Shown here: one piece after another, positions 20,036 through 30,699 of the stretch
Layout: each line of letters opens with the position of its first letter
How positions within the stretch are numbered: the stretch's first letter is position 1
Assembly: GCF_905163445.1 (NCBI RefSeq)
Contig: NC_053199.1
Location: 16,943,501 to 17,007,500, forward strand
DNA length: 64,000 bases
Origin: Pararge aegeria
Lineage: Eukaryota > Arthropoda > Insecta > Lepidoptera > Nymphalidae
Reading direction: 5' to 3'
Translations under genes and position numbers: made by a program
Notes under the pieces: model-generated
Databases searched by the model: none
What the model was told of the DNA's origin: nothing
What the model saw: the letters and a program-made list of their open reading frames with translations, nothing else

Positions 20036-22830
20036 AAAATGATACAGCTGTATAACAGCTTTATTATTTTCATGTCAGCAAATGTCCAAATCTTTCTATA
20101 TGAATGATGATGATTCTCGAACAAAAAAGTAATAAAACAAAGTAATTTACAAATGATAATAGGACCTTGGCCTTGAAAAAGTTTTACGTTTATATTTCAT
20201 GTTACGAATCTAAAGACACTAATGTACACATTTTTAGATAGTCCTTCATATAATTAACAGTTGAAGAGGCACAAGGTCGACTATAAAAAGCTCCTTTTTA
20301 TTAATATTGTATTTCTTGGAACTGGGACACTTAAAGTCACAGTCAATTTGTGAAACAACTTCATGCTTGTTTTAAGAGATTCCTAATACAAAAAAAAAAT
20401 TTAGCTGTTTGCTCTAGCTTTCTCTTAAAATATATACGGTAAATCACGCAAACCAAATATTATGTTCGATATACAAATAGAGGGGCAAGACCTTATATGG
20501 GCAAGGCAAATTTTTTCTAGGGCATCGGCTAAGTTTCGACAGTAGCGGATTGTTAAGTAAAAGTTTTTCGTAGTAAAAATATTAACAACTATAATGTATG
20601 AACCACGTCACCTCGTCCGCAATCGCATCTCATAATAAGAGCACTCAGTAAATTATAATATCTGCTGCCGCATGAGGTGATTGATGCGGTGTCCTCCAGG
20701 TCACGGCGGCTAGAGACAGTTTTTCAACGCTGCGATAATCAATTAAAACAAGGGAGGTGTCCTCACACACTCGAATTTTTATCATCCCATACAATTCGCG
20801 ATTCTTTACACGGCTGCCCAAAAATAATGTTTAAAAAAAAAAAAAAATTTACGTCATCAAAAATTTATATTTGCTGATATTATTAATGCGAAAGTGTGTT
20901 TGTTTGTTGATTTATCCTCCCTTTGCGGCCCAACTAAGCTAACAATCACCTTTTCGAAATGTGTCCGGTATGTTTTGTCCCGGTAAATAAACATATTCAA
21001 TTTAGTTCAATTCCTAATCGTGACTTCTAAATGCTTGCACAGATTTTAATGCATCGGGTATGGTAAGAATTCCGACATTATCCCCAAATGACACTGGCTA
21101 ACTTAACAAAAATAAGTCTCAAGAAAAATACAAATCATGGAATCATGGCAGCCCCAAAAACATATTTGGTCGCATTCTTTGAAAATTGATTCAATCATTA
21201 TTATGTTATATACAGGATAATACAAGAAGCTAAGGCCGCCTGATCTCCGCATCGTGATTGATTATAGTTTTGCGAAAAACTGACCCTGAGCCTAAACGCG
21301 ACCTAGAACATGTATCATCTATCACCGAGTAAGACTTAGATAATACAGCAGCTTAGTGGATGTTGAATACTATTGAATAAAATGGATTTATTCTTACAAA
21401 GTACGTAAACAACGTATCCTTAATGTCATATTTGCACATTGGCTATAACATTCTTCAATGAATATATAAATAAACAAAAATGGTGTCTGTAAAGTCGGTT
21501 TACTGACGATAGAAAAACGTGACAACGCCATAAGAAAATACTAATGGAATGGTTGCATTTTTCAGAGAAAATTTTAATTTTATTTGTTTGATAGATATTT
21601 TGTATGGATGTGGAGAAGGAGGTAAATGGAAATCACAATTGAATTAATCAAGTTACATTTATTTGTACGCATGAATACAATTATGTCATTTTTTTTAATA
21701 CTTTTCACTGCACTTTATACTTGACGAAAACATGTAAATGTATTATTGTACAGCAGCTGTCCACCGCATCGCTCACTCAAATAGGAGAGAGACAGATGTC
21801 GAACGCTGCCGAACGCGGCGGCCGATTGTGCCTCTTTGTCGCTCGTTCCTCGCTCTCGCTTGCACTTCAAGCCTTAAATGGAACGCCTCAGAGCGAGGTA
21901 ACGCCGCGTGAGTTATGTTTTTTTGTGCGTGCAGCCGGCTCCATCGAATTGTAAGACGTTATCATGTCAAAAAGGGCACTATGAATTCATCAAGGAATAT
22001 CATTATAAAACGAAATATAAAAAAACAGTCGTTATTACATGAAATAAAATATATTATATAAAATTGGAATCATACATATCTAAATAATCAAAAATACAAT
22101 TTTATGTATCAACTTGATTTTATTTCGATTACTTTTTGTTAAAGCGGGAATAGTCTGTGTAAATATAGTCTGTGAATTGAGTACATACGGTTTATGTGAC
22201 ACATCACACCGATCGAAAGACAGACGGCAGGCATAGTAACAGGGTTCCGTTGGCACCATTCAGGTAAAGAACCCTATTCCTACCACCTTTATAATAACAA
22301 CATTAGTTCTCTGTAACAGTTCAGCCCTATAGGGGAAATGGGATGGTGGGATTGAAACAGATACGAGTCTCTCTTTTAAAAAATCACTCTTTTACACATT
22401 ATAAGGTATTTATATGTACCTTACTAACCTAGCATTTTAGGGATGATACCTTTACCAGAAATAACTGCGAGCAAAAGCTACGTTCAGTTGATTTTAAAGC
22501 ACATAAGACCAAGGTCTTAAATTGATTCACCGTTTTTAGTTTAAAGCAATGGATTTTTGAAATTCTACCTATTCTACGGCAACCCACCCAATTGTCGAAT
22601 TAAAATTGCGTCTATTCCTTACAACGGCACCGCTCCAACCGGGATTGTCGTCTAGTGCAACCTATGAATGTATATTGAAGACCTAGATGTTGTATTTATC
22701 CCGCAGATCTGATAAATTCTCTTAATATACAGGAAATAAAATTATACTATATATAAAATTAACATCGGCGTTCCATTCTATCTTCAAACTTATGTTCCGT
22801 TCCTGGGATTTTTTTTAACTTATATTATGA
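20036..22830. other. Unassigned; Helitron-like trace at 20.88-21.08 kb
   Basis: TTATTAATGCGAAAGTGTGT, TTGTTTGTTG (20880-20910) and ATGTGTCCGGTATGTTTTGT, CCCGGTAAATAAA (20959-20990) look like the start of a decayed Helitron-like repeat. A GC-richer patch at 21750-21960 gives a 77-codon frame of no known family. The rest shows nothing. Confidence 0.35.
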
Positions 22831-22831
22831 C

Positions 22832-23250
22832 ACGACGAAGAATACACACATTACCATCTAGCCCTGAAGTAAGCGTAGCTACTAGGTACTAAGTTAGCTG
22901 ATGAATATTGATAAATAACTAGCCTCTGCCCGCGAATTCATCTGAGTGGACTTCAAAATTGGGTCTAAAGCTTCGCTCGTTAACAATTTTTAATTTTCCC
23001 TCGGCAACTACTTAAGTAATCGCGATAAAAGGTAGCCTATGTTCTTTACCATGTCAATGGCCGTGTAATGGCAAAGTTCATCAAAATCCATTTAGCAGTT
23101 TTTGAATGATTGAGTAAAAAAACATCCACACTTTGACATTTATAATATTAGTAGGATAGTAGGATATACACAAAACTTATAATAACACCGAGACACTGAA
23201 AAACAATTGATCCCACAGTTTGGATTCATAAGCAGGGTTTCTGCGCCTCG
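22832..23250 (-). mobile_element. SINE-A copy split by a Helitron
   Basis: Low-coordinate part (22832-22918): AATACACACATTACCATCTA, GCCCTGAAGTAAGCGTAGCT, TTAGCTGATGAATATT, ATAAATAA. High-coordinate part (23165-23250): TATACACAAAACTTATAATA, ACACCGAGACACTGAAAAAC, then a decayed head with AAGCAGGGTTTCTGCGCCTC. Removing the middle rejoins the SINE without loss or gain. Confidence 0.8.
22919..23164 (-). mobile_element. Non-autonomous Helitron, 246 bp
   Basis: Read on the minus strand the element begins TCCTACTATCCTACTAATAT and ends GCGGGCAGAGGCTAG, so it has the 5'-TC and CTAG-3' ends of Helitrons. It sits exactly between A and T of the SINE-A sequence (GTGTATA | TTATTTATC) and there is no target duplication, which is the known behaviour of Helitrons. 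Interior phrases such as CGCGATAAAAGGTAGCCTAT, GTTCTTTACC, CCATTTAGCAGTTTTTGAAT on the plus strand are typical of abundant lepidopteran repeats. It is far too short to encode the RepHel protein. The 5' end repeats TCCTACTA twice. Confidence 0.75.
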
Positions 23251-23258
23251 TATACCCC

Positions 23259-23278
23259 TGTCCGTCCGTCCGTCCGTC
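23259..23278. repeat. (CCGT)n microsatellite
   Basis: Five tandem copies of TCCG/CCGT just downstream of the SINE-A head. Confidence 0.85.
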
Positions 23279-23639
23279 TACTAGTATCTGTTGATATCAT
23301 TTCTGCCTACTTGATTTATAAACAATATATATCTAATTAAAATATTCTTTCTGAATAAATGTGTAAGATGTCATAAAGAAGAAAATCTCATATAGCAGCT
23401 AAAATTATGCGCATACACAATGACGCGATATTCGGCAACTTTGGCACGCGCTCGAATACTGTACATTATGTCATAAAATTGTATAAATATCATTGATAAT
23501 GTGAAAAAGTTGTACAATTTTCGTGATACACGTTCTCTTTATTTATCAGAACAAAATATTACAATGATCTTTAGCTCCTTTAGGGTGTCCTAGGGGGGTC
23601 CATCTAGTAGCCATTTAAATTTTACCATTACCAAGAAAA

Positions 23640-23880
23640 GTAGTATAATAGTAGTTGAGCTTTTTATGACAAAACTCGGCTGGGGAAGTAATATCGCCAT
23701 GCTTATTTCTGGTGCTAAGCAGCTAAGCTGTGTTCTGGCCTGAAGGGCGTTGATGCCGATGAAATAACTGGCACATGAGGCTTAACACCTACACCTTAGA
23801 TTGATGGATTTTCTTTGCCAGGTTTATGCCACTTGGAACCAGGTAGGCATTCTGCTCGGTCCGTAAATTATTACTATAAA
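23640..23880 (+). repeat. Repeat E copy, first of a cluster
   Basis: TAGTAGTTGAGCTTTTTATG, AAAACTCGGCTGGGGAAGTA, ATATCGCCATGCTTATTTCT, AGCTGTGTTCTGGCCTGAAG, GGCACATGAGGCTTAACACC are the left and middle of repeat E. Confidence 0.6.
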
Positions 23881-24090
23881 AAAATGGGAGCATTTCACTA
23901 TTGTTACTTCAGTACTCCGTCCTTTACTAACCGATTGGAAAAATCTTATTGATTTGATACACTTTCTTAGTTTTCTTACTCTCACCAAGTCAAAATCTTT
24001 TGGTGGAATCCTACAGAAATCGAGGGAAAACTTAAAATATTATAGGCATTGTAGCTATTTGGGAATTTATCCTAATAACTTGTTTTGAAC

Positions 24091-24240
24091 GTAGTAGAGC
24101 TTTCGGGACAGAGCTCGTCAAAGGAACTTTAAGCTGAAGAAGTAGAGTAGCAAGCATTCTTATTTCTGCTGCAAATAATCAGTTTTTCTGTCGCCATACA
24201 TCATTGTTGTGTTCCGGTTCGTCTAACTTAACATCTAAAT
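24091..24240 (+). repeat. Repeat E fragment
   Basis: GTAGTAGAGCTTTCGGGACA, GAGCTCGTCAAAGGAACTTT, TTATTTCTGCTGC, GTTGTGTTCCGGTTCGTCT. Right half absent; a second copy starts within 40 bases. Confidence 0.5.
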
Positions 24241-24421
24241 TTAACCACCTTCGAAACAAGGTAGAGTTGAGATGTGGCAAAGCTTGTTGTGACAAAGCTC
24301 GTCCGGGGAAGTAGTACCGCGATGCTTTTTTCTGGTGCCTAGCAGCATTACTGTGTTCCGGTCTAAAGGGTGCGATTACGAACTCATACGCCTTAACCCT
24401 ACGCTTTAGGTCGACGGACAC

Positions 24422-24778
24422 CGTCATCGTCATAATTTCAACCAATTGACGGCCACTGCTGGACAAAGGTCTTTTGTAGGGAGTTCCCCTAGCCTCCAAT
24501 CCATGGCCTCTAGCGGCTCCCAGCGACTCGCCTGATGTCATCTGTCCATCTCGTTGGGGGTCGGGGTTTCCATTCCAACACGTTAAGACTCCAACGTCCA
24601 TCGGTTCTCCGAGCTATGTGCCCGCCCATTGCCGCTTCAGCTTCGCGACTTGCTGAGCTATGTCGGTAACTCTTGTTCTCCAGTTTTTGACTTCTGATTT
24701 GATCGCGTAGAGATACTCCTAGCATAGCTCTCCCCATCGACCGCTGAATGACTCTGACCCTTTTTATGAGACGCACAT
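24422..24778 (-). mobile_element. RTE-clade LINE 3' end nested in repeat E
   Basis: The minus strand keeps an open frame at 24510-24797 with MGRAMLGVSLRDQIRS, GHIARRTDGRW, LEWKPR and PPTRWTDDIRRVAGSR, the conserved C-terminal end of RTE-clade LINE proteins known from moths and butterflies, although with a deletion between LEWKPR and PPTRW. The end at 24422 has the reversed ATGATGACG tail. The direct flanks GACGGACAC (24413-24421) and GACGGACGC (24779-24787) match 8 of 9 and are the likely target duplication, so this is a 5'-truncated insertion of 357 bp. Confidence 0.75.
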
Positions 24779-24849
24779 GACGGACGCAGGGCGGCAATTT
24801 TTAGGACGTGTTTCTTACATGCCCTGCAAGGTGTTGCTGTGGTTATAGC

Positions 24850-25875
24850 CAGTGGCGTTCCTAGGGTTTTGAATTTGAGCAAGCCCAGTTACCTAAAGGA
24901 CAAATTTAACTCGTCATGATCTCTAAGTCACCATTCTTGTTGTGCTAAATGACAAACCATATCAACAAATCATTGAAAAACACTACGGTTAGGGTCAGCA
25001 CGCGAATTATGATAATATGTTTGTATGCAATGTTTGCTAAAATTAAAAAGTAATCATAGTAATCCCAAGTGTTTCTTTGAGTTCTGCTCTCTTTAATGCC
25101 TGGTAATTTACCAGCCACGTTCAAACCATTATTTTCATTAGAAAAAAAAAATGCAAAAATTTACCTGCTGTTCGCCAATTATTTTTTGGTTTCGCCACAG
25201 AAACAATTTGCACACAAATTGAGCTCATATTTAACAATATTTACTATAATCTTTAAGAAAACAAACCAGTAAAACGCACTATTCAACTCAAAAAAACAAT
25301 AATAAACTACTAACTAAGTAGTTACTAATCAATAAAAATGAATCTGTCAAGTGTCAACTAGTTGTAACGCAAACAATAACACGCGTGAAGTTGTTTCAAT
25401 TCGCTCGCTGGTCATCTTCACTAACTTCAACTCGCAATCTGGCATTTGATCTCCATACTAAATTATTAAGTAATCTAGATTGTCTCTGCTAAATACATTG
25501 AAATTTCTATGAGAGAGAGCAGTAAAATAAAAGCCCCATATAAGCAAATGAGTGTAAGCTAGACAAAGCGGGGCCTCCGATCGCGTACGAAGACACGCGA
25601 ATAGCGCGATAGTGATAGTTCGGCGCGGCGCCGCGCCGTTCGGCTGGTTGCGACCACAGAGACTACCTGCCAGAGTAAGGTAGTGCTTGCAGTAAAGTAG
25701 ACAAAGAGTATATACATTATTAAGCAAAAGTTAAAACATTGTATTTATATCCTCATTGTTATCAAGTTTTAATTATTTTGTTAATTTCATTTCGGAATAG
25801 TCGGGAAAAATTTAAAAGAGATATTTATTGTAACGCAAGCCTGGCTTTTCGGCTTGTATGGTAGTACCGCCACTG
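24850..25875. mobile_element. hAT-like non-autonomous DNA transposon
   Basis: The left end reads CAGTGGCGTTCCTAGGG and the right end, reversed, reads CAGTGGCGGTACTACCA, so the two ends are imperfect inverted repeats starting with CAGTGGCG. Flanks GTTATAGC and GTTATAGG are an 8-bp target duplication with one mismatch. CAG-type ends and 8-bp duplications are known features of hAT transposons. The 1,026-bp interior encodes no transposase that I recognise; the longest frame is 89 codons on the minus strand. An 18-base perfect GC palindrome lies at 25621-25638. Confidence 0.75.
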
Positions 25876-25905
25876 GTTATAGGCAATGGTTTCTCACATA
25901 CAATC

Positions 25906-26996
25906 ACACCATACCATAAATCCGTAGCCGTCAAAATATTAATATAAAAAAACGCTTTTTCCGTTCAAAAAAGGATCGCGTGCGAGTGCTATCCCACCTG
26001 CGGTATAATACTTCTTTGTACAGTTTGTAGCGAAGTAATTAGTACTTGTGTTCCGTGTAGTAACTCGAGGTATTCCGCTAACTAACGTCTATCAATCACA
26101 CGATACAACTCTATTTGCATTACCTTATTACAGTCAGTAAATAAGCCGTCGACAATTAAAACTTTACGTAAATTCCTTACGCTAATACATGTAAATGAGT
26201 CAGATTAAATACTGTTATGCCTCTTAGTGAAAAGAGAAACGCGGGTCGGGTAATAAAGTCGGATTAAGTTTTGTTTATTTTTAGCATTTTCTAGAAAGAA
26301 AGCGGAATAAACTCGCGGCCACGAAATAAATTGTCGGCTTAAGTTTTACGTTGGACAAATTGAGCTACGACGCTGTAATGAAATTTTGATACTTGTTATA
26401 AAAATTTAAACAATCTCAGTCTTGTCTGGAGTTGTCTGGATGTATATAACCTACTATTAGGTCCAGCACAGACGCACGACATCAAAGAATCTGACCAACA
26501 ATATCTAGCGTATTATATTCTAGAGCATCGCTTTCTTGTATAAAAGCGTAAAAATGTATGTTATGATAATAAATAACTTAAATTGTACACCCGCACAATA
26601 TATTGTCATTAATTTATCTAAACAGGCACTATTCAACAAAATAACAAAATAGTTAGGATAAAATATTCGTAAAATATTTTGCATTAATGTTTATTAACTT
26701 GTGGCATTGTTGCATGTAGTCGTACGACCAAATAAAAAAGTCTAATTTAAAAATTATTGGTAGCTCACCAATAAAAATCTGCCAATTTTCCTAAATTCTG
26801 GTGAACACATAACTTTCTAAAATAAGCTTTGACAAAATTGTCAAGACTAACAATGTACTTGAAAGGTAGTTTGTGAGAAGAATAGCATTACTTTTAGAAT
26901 TGACCATTTAGCAAGATTAAACTATAATACAAATGTGTTCACCATTGTCAGATACCAATCTAGGGCGATTTATTGTTATTATTTTATTTTTATTTT
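25906..26996. other. No gene or repeat recognised
   Basis: AT-rich. An 11-base inverted pair (26800-26810 with 26933-26943) was noted but not counted as an element. Confidence 0.45.
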
Positions 26997-27105
26997 TAAT
27001 CCATTACTGGTCCAAGGGCACGGGTCTCCTTCTACAATGAAAATTGCTTAAGCTGTAGAACACCACGCTGACCTTGGCCGTTACACCAAGTGATATTTGT
27101 TAAGT
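26997..27105 (-). repeat. SINE-C fragment
   Basis: TTAATCCATTACTGGTCC, GGGCACGGGTCTCCTTCTAC, AATGAAAATTGCTTAAGCTG, CACCACGCTGACCTTGG is a 3' piece of SINE-C with deletions, ending in CACCAAGTGATATTTG. Confidence 0.55.
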
Positions 27106-27114
27106 TACCAAGGT

Positions 27115-27167
27115 TTATTAAATTTAGTAGTGTACTACTACTAGTAGTAGACTACTAAATTTAATAA
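27115..27167. repeat. Inverted repeat, 24-bp arms
   Basis: Left arm 27115-27138 and right arm 27144-27167 are complementary with one mismatch (TTATTAAATTTAGTAGT is the outer part) around a 5-base loop. It lies at the right edge of a SINE-C fragment. Confidence 0.8.
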
Positions 27168-28097
27168 CTAGTAGTGTAATACTTTTATTTGGATATACAC
27201 ACACCAAAATTACGGTGTGATCCCAAAATGGTCTTTACTCAGCATGTTTGCTTTGTCTGTTAAGACACAGCGCTGATCTTCTGTGAAGCCAGACGTGACG
27301 TTTGGTAGGCACAAACAGAGCTCCGCTTAATAACCATGCGTACATAATTCAACTATTATGTAATTAAAAAAAAAATAAAGAAATGTGTAATAATTAATAA
27401 AAAAAAAAATAGATATAGACACACGAAGGAGAGATTTGCAAAAGATATTTTATTAATTTCTTTTTAAAAGAGAGTTTGGACATGCTCTTGTCTTAAAATG
27501 GCGGAGGTAAATCGTTCCAACATTTAGTAACCACGAATTTAACGAAAAGCAGGTTTAAATGTCACGGCATTTTAAGAGTCCATGTACGACTTGCCCTGTG
27601 TCCGAAGTTTTCAAACACGCGAGTTTTTCATACAGGCTGCTGGAACTTTAATACTCCAAAAAGTAATAAAGCTAAATGCAAATCCCTCCTTGTTTTTATA
27701 TTAAGTAGTATATAAGGATTATATACTAAATTCAATCTGCCATCTTAAGATTATGAATTAAATTAGTCAATTTAACATTGGGAGTAAGTCGATGGTCTGT
27801 ATTAGACCTTAGGAAGAAAATGAGTTTGGTCTAGAAATTTATGAAACTTTTCCAATCCTACGCAATAAGGTCACCCACTTTTCATGGAATTGATATGTAC
27901 GTAAATGTTACATAATGTTAGGATATTTTTCCACTGTGGAGGATTGAAGTCCAACTGGTCCAAGAGACACTTTAATAGGCTGATTTTAACGATGATGATG
28001 ATGCTCTAAAGAAGTTTTAGTCCCGTCACGCTGCTATAAGGCGGATTGGTAGGCTACAATGTAAATTTAATTTTAATTATGATCACATGTGATAATG
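27168..28097. other. No gene or repeat recognised
   Basis: AT-rich, with A-runs near 27366 and 27400. No coding evidence. Confidence 0.45.
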
Positions 28098-28392
28098 CCT
28101 TCTTTGACGATCTTTGGCGCAGCAAAGAGCGCTGTGAATTTAAGCAGGAGGTTTCGGGTGCAATTTCTGAATTTTCTCTGGTCTGGTCTGGGACTTTGGC
28201 CATGGCTAGTTACCGCCCTACCGACGAAAACTTGCTGTTAAGTGCGTTAGTGTTCTGGTGCGATGTCGCGCAGAAACCGATAAGGGGTATGACTACCATA
28301 CACCCTAACAGGTTAGCCCACTACCATCTTAGACTGCTTCATCACGATATTCAAGTAACTATGAGAAGAGAGGCGATTTATTTGTCCTTCTG
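28098..28392 (+). mobile_element. SINE-B copy
   Basis: Plus orientation: head GCGCTGTGAATTTAAGCAGG, then TTTCTGAATTTTCTCTGGTC, GGCCATGGCTAGTTACCGCC, TACCGACGAAAACTTGC, GGGTATGACTACCATACACC, CATCTTAGACTGCTTCATCA. The B-box region is shortened. A 117-codon frame crosses it and is an artefact of the repeat. Confidence 0.75.
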
Positions 28393-28542
28393 TCTGTAGG
28401 CGAGCTGAGCTTGAACCGTAAGATAAAAAGATTAAAATTACAGAAATTGTATTTCTATATACAAATAATAAAAAAATGTATACTTAATTCGCTAAACTCC
28501 GCGAAAAAAGGACAATCTGTGTGGTGTATTTTATAATTGGGT

Positions 28543-28599
28543 GATATGTTGGGTGTGGAGTATAAGGATTGAAGCCTTATACTCCACACCCAACATATC
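28543..28599. repeat. Perfect palindrome, 25-bp arms
   Basis: Arms 28543-28567 and 28575-28599 are perfectly complementary around a 7-base loop; the left arm begins GATATGTTGGGTGTGGAGTA. No mismatch is seen. As DNA it would form a cruciform, as RNA a stable hairpin. Confidence 0.95.
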
Positions 28600-28647
28600 T
28601 TCCGCAATATACCCTCTACGCACGTTTCGCTCCGAAACCGGAACCTC

Positions 28648-28707
28648 CTCAGGAGATGTTGACTATACAACTACTTATTATTCATTGTAGAGTCAACATC
28701 TCCTGAG
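28648..28707. repeat. Inverted repeat, 17-bp perfect core
   Basis: CTCAGGAGATGTTGACT at 28648-28664 and its reverse complement at 28691-28707, with further pairing of five more bases inward after one mismatch. Its closeness to the 28543 palindrome suggests both derive from one repeat containing the phrases GGAGCGAAACGTGCGT and CATCTCCTGAG. Confidence 0.9.
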
Positions 28708-28711
28708 CATG

Positions 28712-28912
28712 CTCCGATTAGTTTGCTCCTCTGCAGGGGCAATATGGAATTTATAATTTCTGAATTTTCTCTGGTCGTGCAGGAACCGATTAGAGGTTTA
28801 ATATAACTGCTATCACCCTAAAAGGTTAGCCCGCTACCAGCTTGGACTGCATCATAAATTTCCACCAAGTGAGATTGCGGTGAAGGACTACTCGTAATGG
28901 AATAAAAAAAAT
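28712..28912 (+). mobile_element. SINE-B copy with internal deletion
   Basis: CTGCAGGGGCAATATGGAAT, TTATAATTTCTGAATTTTCT, CTGGTCGTGCAGGAACCGAT, AGGTTAGCCCGCTACCAGCT, ACTCGTAATGGAATAAAAAA. The middle block (GGCCGTGGCTAGTTACC in full copies) is deleted. Confidence 0.65.
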
Positions 28913-30182
28913 GTTTAGCAGTACTGTCAGATCGCAGATGGTAAATAGTTTTTATTTTTGCGCTTATTAACTTTGATGGAGTACTGCCTCAAAGCTCGTA
29001 TAAATCACGAATTTTACGCCTTCGTTTATAACATCGTATGTGCGTCAAAGGATTTCGTTCAGGACGTAATGAAAAGAAAATATTTATTTTGTTTGCAAAG
29101 CCTAATGTATTTGTGCTTTGAAAAGGAGAAATAAGTTAGAATACATTGTCACCGAAATAATACTCTACTGCTGTACATAAGCTTCCCTGTTAATAGGAGA
29201 AAGGGATTTAGAACCTATACCCACACCGCTGCTCCTAAGTAGTATGGCGAAGTTAGGTAATGAATAATAACACAACAGCCAAGTAATAAAACTACCTTAG
29301 GTACTTTCCGATCATCTTTATGCCAAATCACACTAATTCATTTCTCCATTGCTGCGTGAAAGGGGTAGAAAAAAAAAACACTATCATATCGTATCACATT
29401 TATAATATCGTATACTAGGCTACATAAAATTAGGCCGTCAGTGGAACAACGAGTTTATTTTTGCCTCTAATATTCATATTGTTAAAGTCCATTTTCTTTT
29501 CAAGTTTTGTTATATTTTGATGGACACTAATTTTTTTGTTTTTTTACTTAGGCAATAGGGAAGTTGAGATGTAAACTGATATACATAAATTTTACTTATT
29601 TGTATACATAAGATTAATAAACTCAGTCTCCCGAGAGTGATGCCGCTACGTGCGTCGCTCGTCAAATATTCACAGCGCACGTTGGCAGCAGATGCCGTCG
29701 CCGCGAGGATTTGCATCAAACGTTGTAAAATCTGAATTTTGAGCTAATTCCAGTAATGGCGGTTGCGGAGCACCAGATTTTTCATAAAGTTATTACTTTT
29801 CTGAGAGCTGTTACAACAGCTCGAGCGCAGACAGACTGGCAAATATCCCCCGTTTTTAATATATTTCATTCTTTCTTTTATTGGTAGACACACAATTAAT
29901 TCAAAATAATATAAAGTAAAAGGTTTTCTTTTTTAAATTGTAATAATCATTATTAAGTTTTTTTTTTTATAAATAGTAATATATTTATATAAAAAAACTT
30001 AATAATAGTAAATTATAATAGTAATAAAATATACTTAAAAAGTTGGATTCGCAGTCGTGAAGTATTTGGATTAAAGAAAGGTGCAAAACACTTTTCTTTG
30101 TTTTTTCTCAAACCAGAAGTAAAAAGCTGTGGCACTTCCTATTGTCATTTATTCATTATAATTAGACTTTGTACAAGGCAAT
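28913..30182. other. Unassigned; AT hairpin at 29949-30006
   Basis: Arms 29949-29964 (ATTATTAAGTTTTTTT) and 29991-30006 are perfectly complementary, and the AT-rich loop can pair further. The remainder has no coding or repeat match. Confidence 0.5.
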
Positions 30183-30580
30183 TTTCAAATTTATGATTCA
30201 TTTATTTCAAGTCGGCCTGCAAAATGGTTAAAATTGGACATTATTCTTAGGTACAATTTTTTTTTTGCCAAAAAACACAAAAATTGAAATATCTCAAAAA
30301 CGAATCACTAACGGCTAGTGGACCACATGACAAAATCTATCGCAAATGAGCTCTACTTCTGTCCCTCCAAAGGAATGTATCGAATTTCCAGTAACCCTGT
30401 ATATAAGTCAAGTTTGTCTGTTTGTAGTAACACTACCACCGGTTCGGAAAGCAGATTCTACCGAGAAGAGCCGGCAAGAAACTCAGTAGTTGATCTTTAC
30501 CAAAATCAACATTTGCAATCTTTTATCAGGCAGAAAATGGCTTCAAAGGACATGGTTACAAAAGCAATGTAGCGAGGTGA
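30183..30580 (-). mobile_element. LINE family 1, 3' UTR with an internal insertion
   Basis: 30183-30225 (TGATTCATTTATTTCAAGTC) and 30408-30530 (GTTCGGAAAGCAGATTCTAC, GAGAAGAGCCGGCAAGAAAC) are the reversed tail of the LINE at 38.7-38.87 kb. About 180 bases between them are foreign, with the phrases GAAATATCTCAAAAACGAAT and AATTTCCAGTAACCCTGTAT. Confidence 0.6.
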
Positions 30581-30699
30581 TAGTAATATTTTTGTAGTAG
30601 GAATAACTTTCAATTATAACTACGAGTACAATAACAGTGAAATGACTCAAGGTCAATAATTTCATCACAATGTGTTGTTAGTAGTTTGTTCATAATTTT

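Larger units (their letters stand above)
24265..25905 (+). repeat. Repeat E copy broken by RTE and hAT insertions
   Basis: Segments 24265-24421 (AAAGCTCGTCCGGGGAAGTA to GGTCGACGGACAC), 24779-24849 (GACGGACGCAGGGCGGCAAT to TGCTGTGGTTATAGC) and 25876-25905 (GTTATAGGCAATGG onward) make one continuous repeat E when the two intervening elements are removed. Confidence 0.7.

Noticed and set aside
24179..24601. A 140-codon minus-strand open frame
   Set aside because: It crosses the border between an RTE remnant and repeat E and is a by-product of both.
26800..26943. GGTGAACACAT and its reverse complement 122 bases apart, as ends of a MITE
   Set aside because: Eleven bases over this distance can occur by chance in 64 kb, and no target duplication is visible.
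28046..28399. A 117-codon plus-strand open frame
   Set aside because: It lies within a SINE-B copy; SINEs do not code.
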